52,924 nucleotides of DNA from Pseudomonadales bacterium. Its GTDB lineage: Bacteria; Pseudomonadota; Gammaproteobacteria; Pseudomonadales; Azotimanducaceae. The position numbers and the translations under genes are program-made. Positions within the stretch are counted from its first letter, which is position 1; every line of letters begins with the position of its first letter. The stretch is taken from the NCBI GenBank assembly GCA_028279305.1, contig JANQOA010000351.1, positions 1-52,924 of the forward strand. Reading direction: 5' to 3'. Positions 24,230 through 33,058 of the stretch are shown here, one piece after another. A model generated the notes under the pieces. The model saw only the letters and a list, made by a program, of their open reading frames with translations, had not been told where the DNA came from and made no database searches.

Positions 24230-24847
24230 CTAACGCGCCAGGTCAGCAGGGGTGTCGATATCGTAAATCACGCCCGGGTCATCCACCTCCACATAAGTTA
24301 TCCGGCTGCGGTATTTTGTTAACAGCCGCCGGGCCCCGCGGTCGCCGCTGCAGGCCTGCAGTTCAGCAAAATAATGTCTAGGCCAGCCGATGGGATGGGC
24401 CGCTTTCTGCTTGCGTTTGGCGGCCGGCGCCCGCGCCGCGGCGGCAGCACTCAGGCGCGGCATCAGAATGGTCTGCTCGTCCGCCCGTGCCGTTTGCGCG
24501 GCCAGCTCCCGCAGGGTAGGGACCTGCAGGAAAGGCATATCCATCAGGCCGACAAAGGCCCACTGCCAGCTCAGGCCGCGGGTACCCGCGGCCAGCGAAT
24601 GGCCCATGCCGAGGTGGGCCAGTTCAGCTATGACGGTCTCCACTCCCAGCGGCTTGAGCTGCTCAGCCAGAGCGGTGTCGTCATCGCGTAATACCACCCG
24701 TACCTGTGGAAATACCTGGCAGTAGGTGCGGCATGTTGTTAACGCCACGGTACTGTCGCCGAGCGGTTGCAGGCGCTTGTCAGCGCCGTAGCGGCGGCTG
24801 AATCCAGCCCCCAGGATAACCGCGCCGGTGCCGGGCTGCGGGTTCAT
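24230..24847 (-). CDS. MobA/MocA-like nucleotidyltransferase
   Basis: A 205-residue NTP-transferase-fold protein. The nucleotide loop is GAVILGAGFSRRYGADKRLQPL, the metal-binding Asp is in LMDMPF, and the C-terminal DDPGVIYDIDTPADL is the MocA-type ending. It probably transfers CMP or GMP to molybdopterin. It is located 9 bp downstream of xdhC-like on the same strand. XdhC-MocA pairs normally serve xanthine-dehydrogenase-type hydroxylases, but no such large subunit is in the window. An Ala/Lys-rich insertion (AAAAARAPAAKRKQKAAH) interrupts the C-terminal half. Confidence 0.85.
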   Translation of the reverse strand: MNPQPGTGAVILGAGFSRRYGADKRLQPLGDSTVALTTCRTYCQVFPQVRVVLRDDDTALAEQLKPLGVETVIAELAHLGMGHSLAAGTRGLSWQWAFVGLMDMPFLQVPTLRELAAQTARADEQTILMPRLSAAAAARAPAAKRKQKAAHPIGWPRHYFAELQACSGDRGARRLLTKYRSRITYVEVDDPGVIYDIDTPADLAR

Positions 24848-24856
24848 GTGCGGTTA

Positions 24857-25858
24857 TCAGCCGGCGCTGACGGCCTCCACCTGCTGCCGGGTGGCGGCCA
24901 GCTGCTGTTTCCGCACCGCGGTAATTTCCGCCAGAATGGCAATGGCAATTTCAGGCGGGGTTTTGCTGCCGATGGGCAGGCCGATGGGTGCATGCAGCTT
25001 GTTGAGGTCCGTGTCGCTGACGTCCAGGGCGGTTAAACGCTCGCGCCGGCTGGCTGAAGTGCGGCTGGAGCCCATGGCGCCAATGTAAAATGCATTTGTG
25101 GTCAGCGCCTCCATCAGCCCCATGTCATCGATGCGCGGATCGTGGGTCAACGCGACGATGGCGGTAGCCTGGTCCCGGGCGTGTTTGCGCACGGCGTCGT
25201 CCGGCATGTCATTGATGAGTTGCACACCGGGGTTGCCAAAATCCGCCAGCAGATCCTCGCGCGGATCACACACGGTCACTTCATAGTCCAGCATCAGCGC
25301 CATTTCCGCCAGGTACTTGCTGACCATGCCGGCACCGATAATAAACAGCTGATAGCGGGGTCCGTAGGTGTGCGTGAGGGTCTGGCTGGCTTCGTCCCAG
25401 TGCAACGGCTGATGCCGGTCCACGCTGCGCACCCTGGTGGTCTGGCTGTTCAGGTTTACCGTGCGTTCAGCGCAGGTGCGGTTTTGCAGGGATTCGTTCA
25501 AGGTGCGGAAATGTTTAATGGTGGTTGCGTCGGGTTGCTGCGGTTCCACCACAATGTACAGATGACCGCCGCAGGGCAGACCCAGTTTTTCGGTTTCTTC
25601 AGCGGTAATTCCGTATTGAAAAAATTGCGCGCCGTCCGCCGCCAGTTCACCCTTTGTGAGCTTTTCCAGCAGATCATCTTCCACACAGCCCCCGGACAGG
25701 GAACCGACAATCTGCCCCTGCTGGTTGCAGGCCAGCAGCGAACCCACGGGCCTGGGAGAAGAGCCCCAGGTTTGCACCACCGTGGCCAGCCAGCAGGGCG
25801 TGGACGTTTCAAGCCACTTTAACACCTGACTGAGTACTTCTTTGTCGACCGCCTGCAT
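24857..25858 (-). CDS. XdhC/CoxI-family molybdenum cofactor insertion protein
   Basis: A 333-residue protein; XdhC proteins sulfurate and insert molybdopterin into xanthine dehydrogenase-type enzymes. The N-terminal XdhC_CoxI domain has TVVQTWGSSPRPVGSLL and SLSGGCVEDDLLEKL. The C-terminal Rossmann domain contains LFIIGAGMVSKYLAEMA and FYIGAMGSSRTSASRRERL. Start ATG 25858 with GGAG six bases upstream. It is first gene of a two-gene unit with the MocA-like transferase. Confidence 0.92.
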   Translation of the reverse strand: MQAVDKEVLSQVLKWLETSTPCWLATVVQTWGSSPRPVGSLLACNQQGQIVGSLSGGCVEDDLLEKLTKGELAADGAQFFQYGITAEETEKLGLPCGGHLYIVVEPQQPDATTIKHFRTLNESLQNRTCAERTVNLNSQTTRVRSVDRHQPLHWDEASQTLTHTYGPRYQLFIIGAGMVSKYLAEMALMLDYEVTVCDPREDLLADFGNPGVQLINDMPDDAVRKHARDQATAIVALTHDPRIDDMGLMEALTTNAFYIGAMGSSRTSASRRERLTALDVSDTDLNKLHAPIGLPIGSKTPPEIAIAILAEITAVRKQQLAATRQQVEAVSAG

Positions 25859-25869
25859 GATCAGCTCCG

Positions 25870-26865
25870 TTGGAGTTCCCTGTTATTTTACACTATCTTC
25901 CCCAGCGTGTGAGGCAACCTGGACCGGCGGCACTGTTGAACCCTGGCTTTAAACTGACGGATCTGCGCGCCGGTTGGGCAACGCCGCGGCCGGCGGATGG
26001 CGCCCTGCAGCCTGAATATGTGCTGCACAACGCCCGCGCCAGCGTCTCCCTGAACGAACATCTGGAGCAGGGTGTCATCCTGCGCCGCGGCGCCGCAAAT
26101 ACCTGTGTGCACTGTGCCGCGCAGAGCCGCCGGCTGTATCCGGGCGGGTACTGTTACACCTGTTTCTCCACCCTGGCGGCCTGTGATTTATGTGTAGTGA
26201 ATCCGGCCCGCTGTCACTTTCACGCCGGCAGTTGCCGGCAGCCGGAATGGGGGCAGCAGTTCTGCATGCAGCCGCATACGGTGTACCTGGCGGTCTCCAG
26301 CGGCCCCAAAGTGGGCATTACCCGGCATGGCCGGGAGCACGAGCGCTGGCGCGATCAGGGCGCCAGCCGGGCGCTGCGCATCGTCCGCACCCCCAGCCGC
26401 CGAGCCGCGGGTATTGTTGAAGACTATTTGCGCGGCCAGCTCAGCGACCGCACGGACTGGCGGCGGCTGGTCACCGGCGCGGTTACCCAGGTCGATCTGG
26501 CTGCCCTGGCCGCTCAGTTGCAACGCGATGCTTTGCCGCTGGCGCAACTGGCGGCGGAAAATCCGGCTGCGGAAATGCTCGCTCAACTGGATGCGGAGGA
26601 AGCCCGGGCCATGTGTTGGGCGGTGGATGCGCAGCCCACGCTGTTACAACATCCGCTGCGGGCCTACAGTCCCGCCCAGCGTCTGAGCTTGGCGCCGGGA
26701 GAGGAAATTGCGGACAATGTGGTGGGTGTCCTGGGCCAATACCTGTTGCTCAGCCGCGGGGTGTTTAACCTGCGCGCGCACCGCGGCATGGACATTGACG
26801 TTGAGCTGGTGCCGCGTATCAGTGAAAGCGAGCTGCCGGTACCGCCCCAGGCATCACTGTTTTAA
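25870..26865 (+). CDS. DUF2797 protein with zinc cysteines
   Basis: A 331-residue protein of the DUF2797 type. Cysteine clusters NTCVHC, GGYCYTC and ACDLC likely bind zinc. TVYLAVSSGPKVGITRHG, RWRDQGASRAL and DRTDWRRL resemble a GIY-YIG-like/DUF2797 core. Function unknown. The start is uncertain: TTG 25870 is only 11 bp from the divergent xdhC start, leaving no room for two promoters, and GTG 25909 is an alternative. Its promoter therefore probably lies inside xdhC. It ends 48 bp before pepN and may be co-transcribed with it. Confidence 0.8.
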   Translation: MEFPVILHYLPQRVRQPGPAALLNPGFKLTDLRAGWATPRPADGALQPEYVLHNARASVSLNEHLEQGVILRRGAANTCVHCAAQSRRLYPGGYCYTCFSTLAACDLCVVNPARCHFHAGSCRQPEWGQQFCMQPHTVYLAVSSGPKVGITRHGREHERWRDQGASRALRIVRTPSRRAAGIVEDYLRGQLSDRTDWRRLVTGAVTQVDLAALAAQLQRDALPLAQLAAENPAAEMLAQLDAEEARAMCWAVDAQPTLLQHPLRAYSPAQRLSLAPGEEIADNVVGVLGQYLLLSRGVFNLRAHRGMDIDVELVPRISESELPVPPQASLF

Positions 26866-26913
26866 TCGACTTACGGAACAACGGGAAAGAATGGCTATGG
26901 GGAAACAGCGGTT

Positions 26914-29559
26914 ATGAAAGACGGGCAGCCACAGGAAATCAGGCTGGCGGACTACCAGGCACCGGATTATCAGACGGTGGAAACTCATCTGGAGTTTGAC
27001 ATAGAAGACGGTGCAACCCTGGTCACCAGCAGGCTGAAGGTGGTACGCCGGCGCGACGCGGCGGATACGCTGGAGCTGGACGGTGAGGATCTGGAATTGA
27101 TCTCCGTGCAGGTAGACGACCGGGTGTTGTCCGGCAACGAATATCAGTTGTCTGCCGGCGCCCTGCACATCCACGGCCTCAGCGACGAGCACGAGGTGCG
27201 CATTGTGACCCGCGTCAAGCCGGAGGAGAACACCGCGCTGGAGGGTCTCTACCGCTCCGGACAGATGTACTGCACCCAGTGTGAGGCGCAGGGGTTTCGT
27301 AAAATCACCTACTACCAGGACCGTCCCGACGTATCTTCCGTGTTTACCACCACCGTCACCGCGGATGCAAAGCGTTACCCGACGCTGTTGTCCAACGGCA
27401 ACCTGCTGCGGGAACGGGTGGAAAACGGCCGGCGCACGGTGACCTGGCACGACCCGTTTCCCAAACCCAGTTACCTGTTTGCGCTGGTGGCGGGTGATCT
27501 GGCGGTCATCAGGGATCAATTCACCACCCACAGCGGCCGCGCGGTGGAACTGCGGATTTACTCGGAGCCCCACAACATCGGCCAGTGCGACTACGCCATG
27601 GACGTGCTGAAACGCAGCATGCGCTGGGACGAACAGCGCTTCGGCCGGGAATACGACCTGGACGTATTCATGATAGTCGCGGTGGAAGACTTCAATATGG
27701 GCGCCATGGAAAACAAGGGCCTGAACATTTTTAACACCTCCTGCGTGCTGGCCTCCGCGGACACCGCCACGGATGCCGCGTACCAGCGGGTGGAAGCCGT
27801 GGTGGCGCACGAATACTTCCACAACTGGTCGGGCAACCGGGTCACCTGCCGGGACTGGTTCCAGTTGAGTCTGAAAGAGGGTTTTACGGTGTTTCGGGAT
27901 GCTGAGTTCAGTTCGGATATGAACTCCCGCGCGGTCAAGCGCATCGAAGATGTCACTTTTCTGCGTGCTGTGCAGTTTGCTGAAGACGCCGGTCCGTTGG
28001 CGCATCCGGTGCGGCCTCAGTCTTATATTGAAATTTCCAACTTCTACACCACCACCATCTACGAAAAAGGCGCGGAGGTGGTGCGCATGTATCACACCCT
28101 GCTGGGTGAAGAGGCGTTCCGCCGCGGCAGTGATCTCTATTTTGCGCGTCATGATGGCGCCGCCGCCACCACCGACGACTTTACCGCCGCCATGGAAGAA
28201 GCGGGGGCGGTGGATTTGAGCCAGTTCAAACGCTGGTACGACCAGGCCGGCACGCCGTTGTTGACGGTCGGTGAGACCTTCAGCGACGGCGCGCTGCAGC
28301 TGACGATCAGCCAGAGCTGCCCGCCGACCCCGGGGCAGCCGCAGAAGCTGCCCTTTCACGTGCCGCTGTTGCTGGGCCTGGTGGGGGCGGACGGCCGCGG
28401 CCTGGCAGTGGAAGAACTCGACATTGAATGCAGCCAGGCTTATGAAGTCCGCGGCGACTCCCTGCTGGTGCACCTGCGTGAAGCGGACTGTCAGTTGCGG
28501 GTCAGCGGTCTGCAGGCCAAGCCGGTGGTCAGTTTTCTGCGCGGTTTTTCCGCGCCGGTGAAAGTGGCTTACCCGCGGCCGGACACCGAATTGGCTTTCC
28601 TGGCCCAGCACGACAACGACGGTTTTGTACGCTGGGATGCATTGCAGACCCTGTGGGTCAAACATCTGGCGGGCACGCCTGCTGAAGGTGTGGATCTGCA
28701 GCAGGTTGTGCAGGCTGTTGCCGCCGCGGTGCAGCCTCAGAATCAAAGCGCCGAGGCGCTGACCCTGGCCGCAACCATGTTGAGTGTGCCGGAGGAAAAC
28801 TATCTGTTTGAACAGCTTGCAACCTTTGAGGTGGACAGCCTGATCGACGCCAGGGAAAAGTTGCTGGATCAGCTGGCGGCGGCTGCTGAAGCCGAATGGC
28901 AGCGGATCTATGAACAAAGCCGTCAGCCGGGCGGTTATCAGCCCGATGCGCCGGGGATGGCCGCGCGCGCGGTGGGTAATACCGCTTTTGCCTATCTGGC
29001 CCGCGCCGCCCGGGGCGAAGCCTTGCAGCAACTGGTGGCCGGCCACTACCAGCAGGCGGACAATCTCACGGAGCGGCGCGCCGCCTTACAGCAGGCCTGC
29101 CGTCATCCCGGCCTGGAACCGGAGTTTGCCCGCTGGCTGATCGGCGATTTTTACCAGCGCTGGCAGGAGCAGGCGCTGGTATTGGATATGTGGTTCAGCT
29201 TGCAGGCCCAGAGTGCCGCTACGGATATCGACGGCATGCGGGCGCTGGAGGCGCACCCGCGTTTTGATTTACGCAATCCCAACCGGGTGCGGGCGGTGTT
29301 CGGCGCTTTTGGCATGTACAACCACCGCCGCCTGCATGCTCTGGATGGCAGCGGCTATCAGTATCTGGCTGATGCGGTGGCGCGGCTGGATGCCAGCAAC
29401 CCCCAGGTTGCGGCACGCATCACCACGCCGCTGACCCGCTGGCAGCGTTACGACCCGCCGCGGCAAAAGCTGATGCGTGATGCCCTGCAGCACCTGGCGG
29501 AGCGCAAATCCATCTCCAAGGACCTGTACGAAATTGTCAGTAAAAGCCTGAACGCCTAA
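26914..29559 (+). CDS. pepN: Aminopeptidase N
   Basis: M1-family zinc aminopeptidase of 881 residues that trims N-terminal residues from peptides in the cytosol. The exopeptidase motif GAMEN is at 263-267. The zinc site is HEYFHNWSGNRVT (H299, E300, H303) with the third ligand E322 in LSLKEGF. A C-terminal helical domain runs to NPNRVRAVFGAF and the end. Length and order of motifs match E. coli PepN (about 870). An eight-codon mini-ORF (26891-26917) ends in an ATGA overlap with the start. The 3' end overlaps the convergent batD-like gene by 4 bp. Confidence 0.96.
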   Translation: MKDGQPQEIRLADYQAPDYQTVETHLEFDIEDGATLVTSRLKVVRRRDAADTLELDGEDLELISVQVDDRVLSGNEYQLSAGALHIHGLSDEHEVRIVTRVKPEENTALEGLYRSGQMYCTQCEAQGFRKITYYQDRPDVSSVFTTTVTADAKRYPTLLSNGNLLRERVENGRRTVTWHDPFPKPSYLFALVAGDLAVIRDQFTTHSGRAVELRIYSEPHNIGQCDYAMDVLKRSMRWDEQRFGREYDLDVFMIVAVEDFNMGAMENKGLNIFNTSCVLASADTATDAAYQRVEAVVAHEYFHNWSGNRVTCRDWFQLSLKEGFTVFRDAEFSSDMNSRAVKRIEDVTFLRAVQFAEDAGPLAHPVRPQSYIEISNFYTTTIYEKGAEVVRMYHTLLGEEAFRRGSDLYFARHDGAAATTDDFTAAMEEAGAVDLSQFKRWYDQAGTPLLTVGETFSDGALQLTISQSCPPTPGQPQKLPFHVPLLLGLVGADGRGLAVEELDIECSQAYEVRGDSLLVHLREADCQLRVSGLQAKPVVSFLRGFSAPVKVAYPRPDTELAFLAQHDNDGFVRWDALQTLWVKHLAGTPAEGVDLQQVVQAVAAAVQPQNQSAEALTLAATMLSVPEENYLFEQLATFEVDSLIDAREKLLDQLAAAAEAEWQRIYEQSRQPGGYQPDAPGMAARAVGNTAFAYLARAARGEALQQLVAGHYQQADNLTERRAALQQACRHPGLEPEFARWLIGDFYQRWQEQALVLDMWFSLQAQSAATDIDGMRALEAHPRFDLRNPNRVRAVFGAFGMYNHRRLHALDGSGYQYLADAVARLDASNPQVAARITTPLTRWQRYDPPRQKLMRDALQHLAERKSISKDLYEIVSKSLNA

Positions 29560-31283
29560 GCAGCCGTCTGCTGTTCATGGGGGTACAGCGGCGGTAACTC
29601 GTCCGCCTTGGCGGTGTGCCCCGGCTGCAGGCTGTCCAGGGCAGTTTGCAGGCGCTGTACGGTCTGTTCGTCAACCGGAATACCGGTGGAAGCGCTGATG
29701 CTGTATTGGTTGCGCAGCAGGCTGTCCAGCGCAGGTCCCGCGTCGGCATGGGCGCGGCGGAAGCGGGCCATGGCCCGGGTGGTACCGATGCCGTAAACGT
29801 GGGCCAGGTAAGCTCCCAACGCCTGCTCTATGTCATGGGGGTGCCTGAACTGCAGGCTGCGCTGCAGATTGCGTTGCAGGCTGTTGTGCAGGTTGCGCGC
29901 GCTGGGCTGTCTTTTGCCGTGGCGCTGCCAGCGGCGTAACAGGCGGCGTGCCGCGGTGACCAGCAACAGCAGGATACCGGCGCCGGCGGCCAATCCGGCG
30001 ATCCACAATACCGCATCGGTAAATCCGCCGGAGGTTGCCGGTTGGGCCGGTGTCACGCTTTCGCCGGCCGGGGTTTTGTCCGCACCGGCGTTGGCTGCTT
30101 CAGCGCCTGCCGGTGTCACCGCGGTGCCTGTCGTCGCCAGGCTGGCGGCGGCCACTGCGGCGACTTCCAGTTTGTCGGTACGGGTATTCCACCAGGTCAG
30201 CCGCACCGCGGGCAGATTCAGTTGCCCGGCTTGCAGCGGCAGCAGGGAAGTGGTCTGCAATCTGGAACCGGCTACCCCGTTGCCGCGGGTGTCGTCTTCG
30301 ATGACCGGGTTCTGCGGGTAGGCGCGGAACTCGTCCCGGTCGACGGGCAGCGGCAGGGGCGGGGCAATTGAACCGAGATTGCCCTGGATGTAGATCAGCA
30401 ATTCATGGGTGAGCGTGTCACCTACTGCATACTCCGGCTGGTTTGGTGTCAGCACCTGGGGCAACTGCACATGTTCTGCCGGCAGCCATGGCTGATCCGG
30501 CGGGTAGGTGGCGGGTATGGGCCGCACAACGATGGTCTGTGCGCCGGTGCCGACGCGCACGCCCTTGCGTGACACGCGGCCGTTTTCAATCAGGCGCACG
30601 CTGGCGGTCACATTGATTGCGGGAATAGTGAGCTGGCCGCTGAGTTCCGGGAAAATCGCGTATTTCTGTTCCACCACCCCGTAACGTTTGCCGTTACGGC
30701 TGGTGGTTGATGACGACGCTTCGCCCAGGGTCATAACCACCGCGTCAGGCAGATCAGGGGCGTCAGGCAGGTCGCTGTAAAGTTGTACGCCGTTTGAATA
30801 GAGCAGCCGGCGGGTGACCACCAGCTGGCTCTGCACGTAGACGGTGTCCGCGGATATATCCTGTTCAAAAAAGACCAGCTCATCGATCATGCGGCGCGTT
30901 TCGTTGGTCAGCGGGCGCACGCTGAGGCCAATCGTGGGCGTGCTTTCTTCGCCCACTTTGATAGGCGGGATAGTCAGTTCGCCTGTGCGTTTGGGTTGCA
31001 GGGTAATCTGATAATCCACCCAGCTCTGCTCACGGCCATTGATCAACCGGTATTGGCTTGAAGTGTTGTTGCCTAGCACTACAAAATCCTTTTCCAGGGC
31101 GGATAGATCCAGTTTGCGGGTCTGCCGGGTGCCGGTGGCGCGGATCACCAGGCGCGTGGTTTCCAGTTCGTCGATCACCTGTTCACTCAACTGGGCGGAC
31201 ACCGCCGCCCAGGCTGCACCCGGCAGCAACAGACAGTACAGCGCGGCCAAGGGGCACAGGCGCAAAAGCTTAACCATGGTCAC
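29556..31283 (-). CDS. BatD-family protein
   Basis: A 575-residue exported membrane protein. Signal peptide to LLPGAAWA, then Ig-like beta domains (VSAQLSEQVIDELETTRLVI, DFVVLGNNTSSQYRLINGREQSWVDYQITL), an Ala/Thr-rich linker, one transmembrane helix near 430-450 and a cytoplasmic helical tail. It is the classic last gene of MoxR-Bat 'aerotolerance' operons; its job is envelope stress tolerance, mechanism unknown. The start GTG 31283 overlaps the previous stop (GTGA). ATG 31277 is an alternative. Confidence 0.9.
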   Translation of the reverse strand: MTMVKLLRLCPLAALYCLLLPGAAWAAVSAQLSEQVIDELETTRLVIRATGTRQTRKLDLSALEKDFVVLGNNTSSQYRLINGREQSWVDYQITLQPKRTGELTIPPIKVGEESTPTIGLSVRPLTNETRRMIDELVFFEQDISADTVYVQSQLVVTRRLLYSNGVQLYSDLPDAPDLPDAVVMTLGEASSSTTSRNGKRYGVVEQKYAIFPELSGQLTIPAINVTASVRLIENGRVSRKGVRVGTGAQTIVVRPIPATYPPDQPWLPAEHVQLPQVLTPNQPEYAVGDTLTHELLIYIQGNLGSIAPPLPLPVDRDEFRAYPQNPVIEDDTRGNGVAGSRLQTTSLLPLQAGQLNLPAVRLTWWNTRTDKLEVAAVAAASLATTGTAVTPAGAEAANAGADKTPAGESVTPAQPATSGGFTDAVLWIAGLAAGAGILLLLVTAARRLLRRWQRHGKRQPSARNLHNSLQRNLQRSLQFRHPHDIEQALGAYLAHVYGIGTTRAMARFRRAHADAGPALDSLLRNQYSISASTGIPVDEQTVQRLQTALDSLQPGHTAKADELPPLYPHEQQTAA

Positions 31284-33058
31284 CAGATCTTCTCGCTGCG
31301 CCGGTTGTCGTACTCACCGCGGCGCAGCCGCTGTTTGGTTTCGTGTGTGAACTTGCGCCGCAACAGCCCGCCCGGGTCGTCGGGTACCCGGCGCAGCCAC
31401 TGTTCCAGCGCCTCCTGCTTTTCATCGCGGGTGGCCTCGTCCTGCTCAGCCTGAGCCTGCTGCTGCTGGTCCGCCTGCTGCTGCTGTTGCTGCTGTTCAT
31501 TTTCAGCCTGCTGCTGCTCTTCCGACTGCTCAGACTGCTGATCCTGTTCGGACGGATCCTGTTGCTGCTGCTGATTGTCCTGTTCTGCTTCACTCTGCTC
31601 GTTATTGGCCTGGCTTTGCTGATTGTGCTGGTCATCCTGTTGGGCGTCCTGCTGCTCCTCCAGCAGTTTTTCCAGCAGGGCTTTGTTGAACGCGGCGTCT
31701 TCGTGGTCCGGTTGTTCCGCTAAAACCTTATTGTACCGGTCGATGGCCGCCTGGTAATTCCCCAGGCGCGCAAGGCTGTTGCCCTGGTTGTAATGCCCGG
31801 TGGCGGAGCCGTCAGCGGCATATCCCTGCAGCGCGGCGGCATAGTTGCCGCTGCGGTATTCCGCCGCGGAGCGCCACAGCGGATCATCAAACAGGGCCGC
31901 GGCTTTTTCCGGTTCGCCGTAACGCAGGGCCTGGTGACCGCGCTGGTTGTTGTTGCGCCACAGGCTCGACCAGGCGTCCGAAAGATCAGCAGCCGTCACC
32001 GCCATGGCCGGCGGCGCCTGCAGCAGTAATACGGCAGCAGCGGCGCCCGCCGCCAGCGGCACGCTGATGACCACACCCTTGCGGAAAAACCACAAAAATA
32101 CCGGCAGCGCCAGCACCACCAGCCAGTGGCCCTGGTCGTACCAGGAATCAAATTCGCGTTCCACTTCCAGCGTGTCGTCCTCGCTGGGCAGGGGGGTGGA
32201 CAGCGCCTGAAGTATATCGTTGTCGCCGATCACTGCCGGCGCATACCTGCCGTAGGTCAGGTCCGCCACATCTTGCAGGCGCTGATGATCCAGCAGGGCA
32301 ATCACCCGGTTGCCTTCCTGGGTGCGCAACACCTTGCCCGGCTGGCGCAATCGGTCCAGCGGTATAGGGCCGCCCTGTTCCGTGCCGATGCCGATGATGG
32401 AGATCGGAAAAGCCGGGTTGCGGTGGCGCGACACGCTGTTGATGGCATCGATGCCGTCGGTAATCATCAGAATGCGGCCCTGCTGCAGGACGCTGTTGTC
32501 GAGCAGGTCGCGCGCCAGTTCCAGGGCGTGGCCGGGATTGGAGCCCGGCACCGGCATCATTTCCGGGCCCAGGGCGCCTAACAGGTTTTCGATGGTGGCC
32601 ACGTCATCGGTCAACGGCACTACCGCGTGGGCATCACCGGCGTAAGCCACCAGGGCAGTCAGGCCTTCGTCGCGCAGGCGCAGGATGTCGGTGACTTTCT
32701 GCCGTGCCCGTTCCACCCGGGATGGTTTGACGTCCTCAGCCAGCATGGACAAAGACAGGTCCAGCAGGATAACCAGCGCGTCGTTCTTCTGTTCCACCGG
32801 CTGCGGCAGTTTGTGCCAGGTGGGGCCGGCCAGACCGATGGTCAAGGCCAGCATGGCCAGCATCAGCGCGGCGCGCAGGCCGTTATTGCTGCCGCGGTGG
32901 CTGTTATCCAGCAACACTTCCAGCAGCCGCTGGTCGATGGCGGATTTCCAGCCGGACTCTCCCTGGGTGCGGATGATCCATTGCCACACCAGCAGGGCCA
33001 AAGGCACCAGGGCGAGCAGCCACCAGGGGCGCAGAAAATGGAACTCAACCGGCAGCAC
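31280..33058 (-). CDS. VWA-TPR fusion protein (BatB/BatC-like) with Gln-rich tail
   Basis: A 592-residue membrane protein. I start at GTG 33058, preceded by GGAGG with 5-base spacing; the frame is open to TTG 33082. Order: two N-terminal helices, a von Willebrand A domain with the MIDAS motif DLSLS in VILLDLSLSMLAEDV and MITDGID, transmembrane helices near 300-345, TPR repeats (AEYRSGNYAAALQGYAADG, YNQGNSLARLGNYQAAIDRYNK), and a Gln/Glu-rich low-complexity region of about 100 residues. It corresponds to BatB and BatC fused. It overlaps the neighbours by 14 and 4 bp. Confidence 0.92.
   Translation of the reverse strand: MLPVEFHFLRPWWLLALVPLALLVWQWIIRTQGESGWKSAIDQRLLEVLLDNSHRGSNNGLRAALMLAMLALTIGLAGPTWHKLPQPVEQKNDALVILLDLSLSMLAEDVKPSRVERARQKVTDILRLRDEGLTALVAYAGDAHAVVPLTDDVATIENLLGALGPEMMPVPGSNPGHALELARDLLDNSVLQQGRILMITDGIDAINSVSRHRNPAFPISIIGIGTEQGGPIPLDRLRQPGKVLRTQEGNRVIALLDHQRLQDVADLTYGRYAPAVIGDNDILQALSTPLPSEDDTLEVEREFDSWYDQGHWLVVLALPVFLWFFRKGVVISVPLAAGAAAAVLLLQAPPAMAVTAADLSDAWSSLWRNNNQRGHQALRYGEPEKAAALFDDPLWRSAAEYRSGNYAAALQGYAADGSATGHYNQGNSLARLGNYQAAIDRYNKVLAEQPDHEDAAFNKALLEKLLEEQQDAQQDDQHNQQSQANNEQSEAEQDNQQQQQDPSEQDQQSEQSEEQQQAENEQQQQQQQADQQQQAQAEQDEATRDEKQEALEQWLRRVPDDPGGLLRRKFTHETKQRLRRGEYDNRRSEKIW
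31424..31690. repeat. CTG/CAG-rich low-complexity tract in the VWA-TPR gene
   Basis: On the plus strand the tract is rich in CTG, TTG and GTC triplets, coding on the minus strand for runs of Gln broken by Glu, Asp, Ser and Asn. Runs of up to eight Gln codons occur. Such triplet runs are prone to slippage and length variation. The tract lies between the TPR repeats and a charged C-terminus (LEQWLRRVPDDPGGLLRRKF). Confidence 0.8.

Noticed and set aside
26854-29046. Long open frame on the minus strand opposite pepN (730 codons)
   Set aside because: It is the antisense shadow of pepN; composition is rich in His, Arg and Gln, with no recognisable domain, while the plus strand has all M1 motifs.
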